Shown: positions 1 through 7,285 of the stretch, in pieces
How positions within the stretch are numbered: the first letter of the stretch is position 1
Layout of the letters: the number at the start of each line of letters is the position of its first letter
Assembly: GCA_016936335.1 (NCBI GenBank)
Contig: JAFGXZ010000312.1
Location: 1-9,901 of the forward strand
Source: Fidelibacterota bacterium
GTDB lineage: Bacteria > Fidelibacterota > UBA2242
Direction: 5' to 3'
DNA length: 9,901 nt
Translations under genes and position numbers: made by a program
Notes under the pieces: generated by a model
Databases searched by the model: none
Told to the model about the DNA's origin: nothing
The model's input: only the letters and a program-made list of their open reading frames with translations

Positions 1-1517
1 TTACCTACCGGAGTAGTGGATGCCGAAAAACCGCGTTTCATACAACCGGCGATATTGGCATTTTGACAGTCAATTGTATTCCCCCAGGGGAAATCAAAAC
101 CTGTCCGGCCGCGAGCAGCCATTTCCCATTCCTCTTCCGTAGCCAGTTGGAGTTTATACCATTTCGCAAAAGCATCGGCGCCAAACCATGAAACATCACC
201 AATTGGATGATCCAGATACTCATCATCTTCCAGGACGAAATACCCTTTTTCATCGTCAAATAAAATATCACCGATTTCTTTTTTCTTTTCTTTGACGTCG
301 ATGAATTTATACTCACCAGCGGGTTTGAATTCATCCCCGGCATAATGTCCGTAGCCGTTTTTATCGACTGCATTCCGGCAATAAGCCTGGTTCATGAAAT
401 TCAGGTACTGACGACACGTGACCGGGTACTTCATGATTTCATAGTCGTAATTTATTTTTTGGATGATCTTTTCTCTTCCAGAGGTATATTCGCCGGCGGC
501 GACTTTAACAAACTGGGTCACTTCCGGATCGTTGGTATGAAATTCCAGAGGAGGACACCATTCACCATAAATTCCGCCTTTATTCTTCGGACGGACAGAC
601 CATTGATGCCAGCCTTCGGGCAGTCCTGAAACTACGGTAAATGTATCCGAAACCAGCTTTGAATATTCGACAAAATCGGGATTAATGGATGTGACTACTT
701 TAACTTCATATTCACTGGCGAATTGTGACTGGTGCCATACCAACCGCGGAGTTTCGGTACTTTTGTAATAAAATTTATTTTTAGGTCCTATCAATTCCGG
801 CGGCATTGGCGGTTCAATTGAAAATTCCCGAAGAATGCTCCACGCACTCCATTTTTCCGCCGGATTTTGGGACGTGACTGCCCAATAGTAATGCCCTATA
901 GTCAATGGTTCGGTGATTAAAAATGTGTCGGTGACGCTATACGTCAGTGCAATATTCTTGAAAGACCGATCTTTTGCAATGGCTACAATATAATTTTTAG
1001 CGCCGTATAATTGTTTCCATTTCAATAAAATCTGGCTGCGACTTTTTATGATCATTTGATCAGATGGATAGACGAGAAAAGGGGATGTATAGGCACTTTC
1101 AAGAACAGTTACCGGAATTTCCTGAGACAGTGCTGTATTTTCAGAATTATCAGTAGCGATGGCGGAGATTCGGTGAATCATTCCGTCGGCCCAGTATCCC
1201 ATATTTAAAATGGTTTCAAAGGGAGGATTATAGACCTCTTCGACGATTTCGTTATCAACCCGAAAACCGACTTTCATAATTCCCTGGTTATCTTTAACTG
1301 TTGTGACAATTCGCATTGGACCGGTTGCAGTATATCCGGCCACCGGTGCGATAATTTTAATTTTGGGTGGCTTCGTATCAGGTTTAGGCTCTGCTTGAAC
1401 GATAGAAACTGAGAGGAATTGCAGCAGAATCAGGCACAAAAGTAAACGAAATAAGTAGGTTAAGCCAAGTAAATCATTCTTCAGAGTCACTCGATTTGTT
1501 CTTTCAAAATAATTCAT
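1..1517 (-). CDS. Secreted Ig/FN3-like protein with C-terminal FGE-sulfatase (SUMF1-type) domain, partial
   Basis: The minus-strand frame is open from an ATG at 1515-1517 to the left edge, giving 505 residues with no stop. AGAGGGAA at 1526-1533, 8 bases upstream, supports this start. Residues 1-42 form a long signal peptide with a Leu-rich core (about 22-39), probably cleaved after VQA. Residues ~48-130 resemble a bacterial Ig-like domain, with the 'atDnsen' type turn. Residues ~132-330 contain two FN3-like modules (LLKWKQLYGAKNY and LVWHQSQFASEYE strands). From ~334 the FGE-sulfatase fold begins: VKVAAGEYTSG, then YPVTCRQYLNFMN, HPIGDVSWFGADAFAKW, LATEEEWEMAARG, FPWGN and STTPVG. These match the family in order. 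In true FGEs the active-site cysteines lie near the C terminus, which is outside the window. I therefore cannot tell a sulfatase-activating oxidase from a non-catalytic binding or scaffold member, which is common in secreted multidomain proteins. Fold assignment is firm; function is open. Confidence 0.88.
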   Translation of the reverse strand, partial: MNYFERTNRVTLKNDLLGLTYLFRLLLCLILLQFLSVSIVQAEPKPDTKPPKIKIIAPVAGYTATGPMRIVTTVKDNQGIMKVGFRVDNEIVEEVYNPPFETILNMGYWADGMIHRISAIATDNSENTALSQEIPVTVLESAYTSPFLVYPSDQMIIKSRSQILLKWKQLYGAKNYIVAIAKDRSFKNIALTYSVTDTFLITEPLTIGHYYWAVTSQNPAEKWSAWSILREFSIEPPMPPELIGPKNKFYYKSTETPRLVWHQSQFASEYEVKVVTSINPDFVEYSKLVSDTFTVVSGLPEGWHQWSVRPKNKGGIYGEWCPPLEFHTNDPEVTQFVKVAAGEYTSGREKIIQKINYDYEIMKYPVTCRQYLNFMNQAYCRNAVDKNGYGHYAGDEFKPAGEYKFIDVKEKKKEIGDILFDDEKGYFVLEDDEYLDHPIGDVSWFGADAFAKWYKLQLATEEEWEMAARGRTGFDFPWGNTIDCQNANIAGCMKRGFSASTTPVG

Positions 1518-1564
1518 AATAATGGTTCCCTCTGCATGATACATCGATAAATTTTATTGTATTG

Positions 1565-1593
1565 AATATACTGTTTGTTTGGAAATCTTTCAA
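1565..1593 (-). promoter_or_regulatory. Sigma-70-like promoter for the FGE-domain gene
   Basis: Read on the minus strand, TTGAAA (1588-1593) and TATATT (1565-1570) are separated by exactly 17 bases. Each box matches the -35 or -10 consensus at five of six positions. A transcript starting about 7 bases past the -10 would have a leader of roughly 40 nt before the ATG at 1517, and would include the AGAGGGAA ribosome binding site. This placement means the FGE-domain gene can be transcribed separately from the phospholipase gene upstream on the same strand. No experiment supports it; the call rests on consensus, spacing and position. Confidence 0.6.
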
Positions 1594-1622
1594 TAAAATG
1601 ATTTGGAAATTATTTGTTTGGA
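1574..1622. repeat. Short direct repeats containing TTTGGA, overlapping the promoter
   Basis: On the plus strand TTTGTTTGGA occurs at 1574-1583 and again at 1613-1622, 39 bases apart start to start. A third related copy, TTTGGAAAT, lies at 1602-1610, and the first copy also reads TTTGGAAAT at 1578-1586. One copy falls in the spacer between the predicted -35 and -10 boxes; the other two lie just upstream of the -35 on the minus strand. That arrangement would suit a repeated regulator binding site. The region is AT-rich, so some similarity is expected by chance. Confidence 0.45.
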
Positions 1623-1720
1623 TAACAGGAATTGTGTGTCATCATCTATCACATTGGATTGATCCTTAGCAAGGTTATCGGAAGGATTTAGTATTAATGT
1701 TTTAAGAGAATATGTTCAAT

Positions 1721-3874
1721 TTAGAAAAAATGCCCGATAGACAGGTAAAACAGGCTTCGGTTCTTAAAGTTATATCCGTAATCTATGGAGACCGGTCCAA
1801 TGGGTGTTGGAACAAGAATTCCGGCCCGGGCTCCGATATTCATATCCGTCCACTTAAAATCATCAAAGTTGTTCCATACATTACCGGCCACTGCGAGAAA
1901 ATGCAGGTAACTTCCCTTTGTTAAAATTGTTCGATATCCGATTCCCAATGAGAGAAGAACATCCCCCCATAATTCGCTCTGATGATATCCGGGAAGAGAA
2001 TTTAGTCCTCCCAGGCGGAAGCGATGATAATGTGTCAGAGCTCTTGATATATACCCAAAGTTTATATGGGTGGAAAAAGTATGAATTTCATTATAAGTTT
2101 CATAGACTGAGGATTCAACCAGGATGCGGTCATTTTGCTTCAGTTCATCTTCACTGAATCCGTGTTCGTAGACAACATTATTAATCCGTCCGCGCCGGGG
2201 AATATCGGGATCGTCGGTATTTTCAACAATGATCCGGGCTGTCAGGCCGGCACTGTTGATTATATCATCTGTTATGTTGTAATTACTGTTTGCAAATGTC
2301 TGTGTATTTTCCATTTTAATGCCAATAGCCGTCAAACCAACCCTGCGGATCTGCAGACCGGCATTCAATTCGAATCCGCTTCGGTAAAAATTACCATATC
2401 CGGTTCTTTTGCCTTTTTCAAAAAAAGGGACACTTTCGAATTTATGATAGAGCGAAGAGTACCCGGTGAATGTGGACGTGAAAATCCGGGTGGTCCGAGT
2501 ATTCAATTCCAGCTTCCGTTGCAGATCACTGACTATTAGCGATAACTGGTTGTCAATACCGATTCCAAATAAATTTCGGTACTTCGCGGCAATAAAGGCG
2601 CTGGCTTTGCGTTCGCTGTCATAGCGTGTTCCGAATGAAAACAGTGTGTTTTCTTCTTCTTCGACTTCGATAATAATATCGGTTGAATCTTCGGTCTGGT
2701 TTTCGAAAGTCATATATACGGTACGGAACATTCCTGTACTGAACAGGTTTTTCAGGCTTCGCTGGGCATAGGCTGATCTCCATCGGTCACCTTCTTCCAG
2801 TAGCAGTTCCCGCTTGATAATATATGGCCGTGTCCGTTCATTGCCCCGCAATTTGATAGACCGGATTTTGGTATTATTTAAGCGTTCAATGGCATCAGGC
2901 AGAAAGTCCGGTGACCATTTTGATGAATCAGATTTGGAACGTAAATCCGCGATAAACGGCTGAGTGGATTGGTAACCCCGCTGGATCAGAGAATCAATAG
3001 CGTCGAAATCGCTGGAAGAATATTCTTCGATTTCGGGATAGATGAGAATGTCGGAAAGATATAAATTTCGGGTATCGGTCAGATAGGCCAGTGTATTAAA
3101 TGCCTGGTTGAAATAGGATACAAGATCGATATTTTGCGAAATTGTGGTGATCTTGCTGGTAACGTCAACGGAGATAATAAAATCCGCACCCATATCAACG
3201 GCAACATCAGCCGGGATATTATTCGTAATTCCACCGTCCACAAGTAGAAATGAGTCAATTGGTACCGGCGCTAATATGATTGGAAATGCTGAACTGGCGG
3301 CGATCGTTTTTCCCAGACTGCCTTTCTTTAAAACGACCGCTTTACCGGTCTTGATATCGCTTGCTACAGCCCGAAAAGGGATCAGCAGGCTGTCAAAATT
3401 TCCTTCGGATTCATATTCAGGATATACCATTACCTGAAAAATACGTTCCTGTAATTTTTGCGTCGGTAACAGGTTTCCCGGAAAGATAACATTGAATTTT
3501 TCATCAAATTTAAGTGCAAACAGTTCTGGCAGGGCCATGATTTTTTGAGAAACGAACTCAATATCGCGGTAGGGCTGGGGTGAGAACAGTCTATTCCATT
3601 TCGTATGACGGATATAATTTTCAATTTCATAGGAAGTATTTCCCGCTGCATACAGTCCGCCGATCAGGGCTCCCATGCTGGTGCCGATAACCATATCCGG
3701 ATAAAACCCGATCTCTTCGAATGCACGGATGACACCGATGTGGGCGAATCCTCGGGCGCCGCCGCCGCTAAGTACCAGGGCGGTTTTACTTGTATCATTG
3801 GAAAATCCGGGATGCCAGAAATGAAGAAGCATTATCAACAGCGGAATTATTTTCTTTTTACCCAGAGAATTCAT
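1721..3874 (-). CDS. PlpD-like patatin phospholipase with POTRA and outer-membrane beta-barrel (type Vd autotransporter)
   Basis: Complete, 717 residues, close to the length of Pseudomonas PlpD. Residues 1-25 form a signal peptide (KKK followed by a hydrophobic stretch). Residues ~31-240 are a patatin domain with all expected parts: oxyanion loop SGGGARG (36-42), nucleophile elbow GTSMG with Ser66, and catalytic Asp213 in DGG. Residues ~336-405 form one POTRA domain (IRSIKLRGNERTRPYIIKREL...). Residues ~408-717 form a surface-antigen/Omp85-type 16-strand barrel ending in ...SIGHFF, the C-terminal aromatic typical of outer-membrane proteins. The usual barrel motif with RGY/RGF reads LPGY at 627-630, lacking the arginine. 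In this family the barrel anchors the patatin domain, which acts as an A-type phospholipase/lipase releasing free fatty acids. The start follows the signal peptide; no convincing Shine-Dalgarno precedes it. It is divergent from the M55/Fak/plsY block. Confidence 0.93.
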   Translation of the reverse strand: MNSLGKKKIIPLLIMLLHFWHPGFSNDTSKTALVLSGGGARGFAHIGVIRAFEEIGFYPDMVIGTSMGALIGGLYAAGNTSYEIENYIRHTKWNRLFSPQPYRDIEFVSQKIMALPELFALKFDEKFNVIFPGNLLPTQKLQERIFQVMVYPEYESEGNFDSLLIPFRAVASDIKTGKAVVLKKGSLGKTIAASSAFPIILAPVPIDSFLLVDGGITNNIPADVAVDMGADFIISVDVTSKITTISQNIDLVSYFNQAFNTLAYLTDTRNLYLSDILIYPEIEEYSSSDFDAIDSLIQRGYQSTQPFIADLRSKSDSSKWSPDFLPDAIERLNNTKIRSIKLRGNERTRPYIIKRELLLEEGDRWRSAYAQRSLKNLFSTGMFRTVYMTFENQTEDSTDIIIEVEEEENTLFSFGTRYDSERKASAFIAAKYRNLFGIGIDNQLSLIVSDLQRKLELNTRTTRIFTSTFTGYSSLYHKFESVPFFEKGKRTGYGNFYRSGFELNAGLQIRRVGLTAIGIKMENTQTFANSNYNITDDIINSAGLTARIIVENTDDPDIPRRGRINNVVYEHGFSEDELKQNDRILVESSVYETYNEIHTFSTHINFGYISRALTHYHRFRLGGLNSLPGYHQSELWGDVLLSLGIGYRTILTKGSYLHFLAVAGNVWNNFDDFKWTDMNIGARAGILVPTPIGPVSIDYGYNFKNRSLFYLSIGHFF

Positions 3875-3986
3875 ACTAAAAACTATAAAATTGATGTCTA
3901 TTTACCAACGAAATAGTGTAAATTATTCAGGAGAGATGCTAATATTGAAATGAAGAACCTAGATATTTTAGCAAAAGAGGAGCACG
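3875..3986. promoter_or_regulatory. Divergent intergenic region between the phospholipase gene and the dppA-like gene
   Basis: This 112-bp AT-rich gap separates two divergent genes, so it should hold promoters in both directions. I find no pair of boxes with good consensus and spacing. The best minus-strand candidate is TTGGTA/TATAGT with a 15-base spacer, close to the phospholipase start; the best plus-strand candidate is TTGATG/TAGTGT with 17. Both are weak. The clear signal is a ribosome binding site, AGAGGAG at 3976-3982, four bases before the ATG at 3987, which fixes that start. Confidence 0.45.
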
Positions 3987-4808
3987 ATGAAAAAAATATA
4001 TATATCCTGTGATATGGAAGGCATAAATGGAGTCTGTACAAATCGTCACCGGGAGATGGGGGATCTGTTTTATAACTGGGCCCGGAAACAGACAACCACT
4101 GAATTGAATACAGTCATTAATGAATTCAAAAAGTACGGTGTTGAAGAGTTCGTTATTAATGATTCCCATGATAATATGATCAATCTAAGGATCGATGAAT
4201 TGCCGGAAGGAAGCTCCTTGATTTCCGGAACCCATAAAACCGATTCGATGATGGAAGGCATCAATCCGGATTTTGACGGAGCGGTATTTATCGGTTACCA
4301 TGGGAAATGTGGACTGCACCGCGCTGTTTTGTCTCATACCTATTCCGATTCAATAGCCCATGCAAAAATCAACGGCATCTGGTTTGGTGAGACCACGATC
4401 AATGCCGCTTTCTGTGGTGAAAAGGGTGTTCCGCTGCTGTTGGTTAGTGGTGATGATGTACTGGCTGAAGAAGTGGGTGAATTAGGCACAGGAACACGGT
4501 CAGTCATTACAAAATACGGAATCAGCCGCTCAGCCGGACGCATGCTACACCCGAAACAGGTTGCCGAAAATTATCAAAAAGCAGTTGAAGAGATGTTTCA
4601 ATCGGATATCAAACCCTATATATTGAAATCACCTTATCAACTGGATCTTACATTAAGAGAACCGCAGATGCTCGATATTGCTCTGCGGGTTCCGGGAACA
4701 CGACGCAGTGGTGAATCGTCGTTACAGTTCAATCATGATGATTATATCACCACATACCGGGCTTTTATTGCAATCCAAACATTAGCAGCGAGGAGTTATT
4801 TAAAATGA
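3987..4808 (+). CDS. dppA: M55 family D-aminopeptidase (DppA-like)
   Basis: A 273-residue cytoplasmic protein, the normal length for the family, with no signal peptide. Bacillus subtilis DppA is a zinc D-stereospecific aminopeptidase that cleaves D-Ala-containing di- and tripeptides. The metal ligands and catalytic His of that enzyme have clear counterparts: Asp9 and Glu11 in CDMEGINGV, His61 in NDSHD, His105 in GYHG, the proposed catalytic His117 in LSHTYS, and Glu135 in FGETTINAA. The following LLVSGDD is also typical. The strong AGAGGAG ribosome binding site at 3976-3982 supports the start. Its TGA overlaps the next ATG (ATGA, 4805-4808), implying translational coupling to the DUF502 gene. 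A likely job is recycling D-amino-acid peptides from peptidoglycan or the medium; the true substrate is not visible from sequence. There is no nearby dpp peptide transporter as in Bacillus. Confidence 0.92.
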   Translation: MKKIYISCDMEGINGVCTNRHREMGDLFYNWARKQTTTELNTVINEFKKYGVEEFVINDSHDNMINLRIDELPEGSSLISGTHKTDSMMEGINPDFDGAVFIGYHGKCGLHRAVLSHTYSDSIAHAKINGIWFGETTINAAFCGEKGVPLLLVSGDDVLAEEVGELGTGTRSVITKYGISRSAGRMLHPKQVAENYQKAVEEMFQSDIKPYILKSPYQLDLTLREPQMLDIALRVPGTRRSGESSLQFNHDDYITTYRAFIAIQTLAARSYLK

Positions 4809-5431
4809 GAGATAAAAATTATTGGTCGACAATCCGTACCAGTATCCGGAACAAATTGATAGCCGGAACTCTGGCTCTGATCCCGGTGGTTATCACCTTT
4901 TTTTTCCTGAAAGCCTTTGTTGGTTTCTTTGATAATATTATCAACCCCTTATTAGAACCCTATATGGGATTTCGAATTCCCGGTCTTGGCCTGATCATTT
5001 CCTTATTGGCAATCTACCTTTTAGGGTTATTCATTACCAATATTCTGGGGCGTAGTTTGTTGGTGTTCCTGGAAAAATGGCTAAACTATATTCCCCTGGT
5101 TCGTACGGTTTATCAAACGAGCAAACAGATTGCCAGTGCATTTTCATTGACCCAAACCGGGTTTGAACGGGTTGTTTTTGTGGAATACCCTCGGACCGGC
5201 ACCTGGACGCTGGGTTTTGTTACCGGTCAATCCAAAGGCAAAGACGGGACCGATTTTATCCATTTATTTTTACCGACGACGCCAAATCCAACGTCGGGTT
5301 GGGCGTTGTTCGTTTCGGAAGATGATGTCATTCCGACTGATATGACTGTAGAACAGGGATTAAAAGCATTGATATCCGGGGGAGCACTAACCCCACCGGT
5401 AACTAACCTCTATGTTCGCCCCAAGAAATAA
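4805..5431 (+). CDS. DUF502 family integral membrane protein
   Basis: A 208-residue protein of the DUF502 family (Pfam PF04367), related to plant COV1-like proteins. The biochemical function in bacteria is unknown. Two hydrophobic segments are visible (about residues 18-42 and 58-82), followed by a soluble C-terminal part. Family hallmarks are IPLVRTVYQTSKQ (96-108), the VEYPRTGTWTLGFVTG strand region (126-141), and LPTTPNPTSGW (156-166) with a downstream VEQGLKALISGG motif. The start overlaps the stop of the D-aminopeptidase gene by four bases, and AGGAG at 4791-4795 inside that gene serves as ribosome binding site. The 66-bp gap to the next gene is the widest break in this block, so it may be the last gene of a two-gene unit. 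Confidence 0.9.
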   Translation: MRDKNYWSTIRTSIRNKLIAGTLALIPVVITFFFLKAFVGFFDNIINPLLEPYMGFRIPGLGLIISLLAIYLLGLFITNILGRSLLVFLEKWLNYIPLVRTVYQTSKQIASAFSLTQTGFERVVFVEYPRTGTWTLGFVTGQSKGKDGTDFIHLFLPTTPNPTSGWALFVSEDDVIPTDMTVEQGLKALISGGALTPPVTNLYVRPKK

Positions 5432-5466
5432 TAGCTTGTAAATTTCTGATTCAAGAATTAACCTTT

Positions 5467-5480
5467 GTTTTGAACAAAAC
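5467..5480. promoter_or_regulatory. Perfect inverted repeat GTTTTG-AA-CAAAAC upstream of the fatty-acid-kinase fusion
   Basis: In the 66-bp gap before the FakA-FakB fusion gene, GTTTTG (5467-5472) and CAAAAC (5475-5480) are exact reverse complements around a two-base centre. The element ends 17 bases before the ATG at 5498. A two-base centre makes a stable RNA hairpin unlikely, so a dimeric regulator operator is the better reading. It does not match the FapR or FabT operators as I remember them. Chance occurrence in AT-rich DNA remains possible. Confidence 0.35.
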
Positions 5481-5497
5481 GGGGCAGCTCATTCATA

Positions 5498-7285
5498 ATG
5501 AAAATAAAATACATCGACGGAAAACGTTTTAGCCGTGGCGTTAAAGCCGGGGCGAAAAAAGTCTACGATAATCAGGATTATCTGAACGATATAAATGTCT
5601 TTCCGGTTCCCGATGCCGATACCGGGACGAATATGGCGGCTACCTTGAGAACAGTTGTCGATGAAATGGATGACAGTACCTGTGAAACGGTTGATTCAAG
5701 CAGTCGTCAGATTGCCGATTCAGCCCTGAAAGGTGCACGTGGCAACAGCGGTGTCATCCTGGCGCAGTTTTTTTATGGTCTGTCACAAGGTTTGGAAAAG
5801 CGGATTAAAATCACCACTGAGCAGTTTGGACACGCGGTCCAGCAGGCAAAAAATGCAGCGTATGAAGCCCTTAGTCAGCCAAAAGAAGGTACTATCCTGA
5901 CAGTCATCAAAGACTGGGCGGAAAATATTTACGCAAACAGCAAGCAGATAGTCGATTTTCAGGATCTGTTACATCATGGTCTGGAAGTCGCCAAAAAATC
6001 ACTGGAAAATACTCGCACAAAGCTAGAATCCTTAAAAAAGGCCAATGTGGTTGATTCCGGTGCCCAGGGATTTGTGTATATCCTGGAGGGTATTACGGAT
6101 TTCCTGAAACGGGGAAAAATAAGGGAGATCGACAAGACAACAAAGACCGAACCTATTAATGAAGTCGCTCATACCGATATTAACATTGAAGATATTATTT
6201 ACAGATATTGCACGGAATGCCTGATTGAGGGACAGATTGATCTTAAACACCTTCGCCATCAAATCGAGATATTTGGCGATTCTGTTGTTGTTGCTGGTTC
6301 TGAACATCGGGCCCGACTGCATATTCACACCAATGAACCAGCGAAAGTGTTTGCGATTGCCCGACACTACGGTGATCTTCTACAGCAAAAAGCCGATGAT
6401 ATGAAGAAACAATATCTAGTGACTCATAATCCCCATCCGAAAATCGCACTGGTTGTGGACTCGGCTTGCGATCTGTCCCAGGAGTTAATTGATGAATTCC
6501 AGATTCATGTCATTCCGGTTCGGGTGTCTTTCGGTAACTCGACTTATATCGATAAAATTACGATTACGCCGGATTATTTTTATAAAATGTTGCTGACGGA
6601 ACCACATCATCCGAAAACATCTCAGCCGCCGCCGGCGGATTTCAGGAATTTGTATGCATTTTTACTGTCACACTACGAATCTATTATATCAATTCACCTA
6701 CCTGAGGCAGCCAGTGGAACCTACCAAAATGCTCTCAGCGCTGCCCGGGAATTTCCAGAAAAAACCATAACCGTCATTGATGGAAAATCCCTGTCAATTG
6801 GTTTTGGCTTTGTGGCAGAAAAAGCTGCTCGTCTGATTGCTGAAGGAAAATCCCATGAGGAGCTAGTTCAGGCTGTCACTGCATACACCAGCCAAACGCA
6901 GGTTTTTGTAAGTATTCCCAGTTTGAAATACCTGATGAAGAGCGGCCGGGTCAGTAAAGCCAAAGGAATGATTGCAAAAATTCTGAATATCAAACCGATC
7001 CTGCATCTGGATTCACGGGGAATGCCGCAACATTGTTCCAAGAGTTTTTCCGATATGGGAGCAGTTAAAAAAATATTCAAATTAGCCGTTGAATTTATTC
7101 AAGATAAACAATCGATTCGGTTCGCCGTGGCCCATGCCAACGACCTGAAAAAAGCCGAGTACCTCGTCAAACGCCTCAAAGAAAAATTTGGTGAGATTCC
7201 GATTACGGTGTTGCCGGTGTCTCCGGTACTGGGTGCTCATGCCGGAAACGGAGCGGCTGCAATTGGAATAAGCTGGGAGAAATAA
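5498..7285 (+). CDS. Fused fatty acid kinase: DhaL/DAK2 (FakA) plus DegV fatty-acid-binding (FakB) domains
   Basis: A 595-residue cytoplasmic fusion. Residues ~1-205 are a DhaL ATP-binding kinase domain: PVPDADTGTNM (36-46) with Asp39/Asp41 for Mg-ATP, GARGNSGVILAQ (79-90), EGTILTV (130-136) and VVDSGAQG (184-191). Residues ~225-310 match the FakA middle domain, with YCTECLIEG (Cys238), FGDSVVVAG and HIHTNEP (His275, His277), the expected Zn ligands. Residues ~314-595 form a full DegV/FakB domain: VVDSACDL, KTSQP (Thr374), ASGTYQNA (Ser406), LKYLMKSGRVSKA (Arg484) and LGAHAGNGA (His581). Thr, Ser and His match residues that hold the fatty-acid carboxylate in FakB. In Firmicutes FakA and FakB are separate and together convert fatty acid plus ATP to acyl-phosphate; here one chain could do both. 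Ala40 replaces the usual Gly in PVPDGDTGTNM. No strong ribosome binding site (GGGG at 5481-5484 is distant). plsY abuts its stop. Confidence 0.92.
   Translation: MKIKYIDGKRFSRGVKAGAKKVYDNQDYLNDINVFPVPDADTGTNMAATLRTVVDEMDDSTCETVDSSSRQIADSALKGARGNSGVILAQFFYGLSQGLEKRIKITTEQFGHAVQQAKNAAYEALSQPKEGTILTVIKDWAENIYANSKQIVDFQDLLHHGLEVAKKSLENTRTKLESLKKANVVDSGAQGFVYILEGITDFLKRGKIREIDKTTKTEPINEVAHTDINIEDIIYRYCTECLIEGQIDLKHLRHQIEIFGDSVVVAGSEHRARLHIHTNEPAKVFAIARHYGDLLQQKADDMKKQYLVTHNPHPKIALVVDSACDLSQELIDEFQIHVIPVRVSFGNSTYIDKITITPDYFYKMLLTEPHHPKTSQPPPADFRNLYAFLLSHYESIISIHLPEAASGTYQNALSAAREFPEKTITVIDGKSLSIGFGFVAEKAARLIAEGKSHEELVQAVTAYTSQTQVFVSIPSLKYLMKSGRVSKAKGMIAKILNIKPILHLDSRGMPQHCSKSFSDMGAVKKIFKLAVEFIQDKQSIRFAVAHANDLKKAEYLVKRLKEKFGEIPITVLPVSPVLGAHAGNGAAAIGISWEK

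Noticed and set aside
38..373. Minus-strand open frame of 111 codons at the left edge
   Set aside because: It is out of frame with the FGE-domain coding sequence, which reads continuously through this stretch with canonical motifs.
1634..1655. CRP/FNR-like palindrome TGTGT...TCACA
   Set aside because: The half-sites are 9 bases apart rather than the 6 of a CRP site, and one half-site is imperfect. No other support.
1662..1687. Inverted repeat ATCCTT / AAGGAT after the phospholipase gene, as a terminator
   Set aside because: Six base pairs with a 14-base loop, no T-run on either strand, and a competing internal CCTT/AAGG pairing. Too weak to call.
2135..2539. Plus-strand open frame (134 codons) inside the phospholipase gene
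   Set aside because: It lies wholly antisense to the beta-barrel coding region, has no family resemblance and no supporting ribosome binding site that I could see.
5470..5499. Promoter TTGAAC with CATAAT at 18 bases
   Set aside because: The -10 would overlap the start codon of the fatty acid kinase fusion, placing the transcript start inside the gene.
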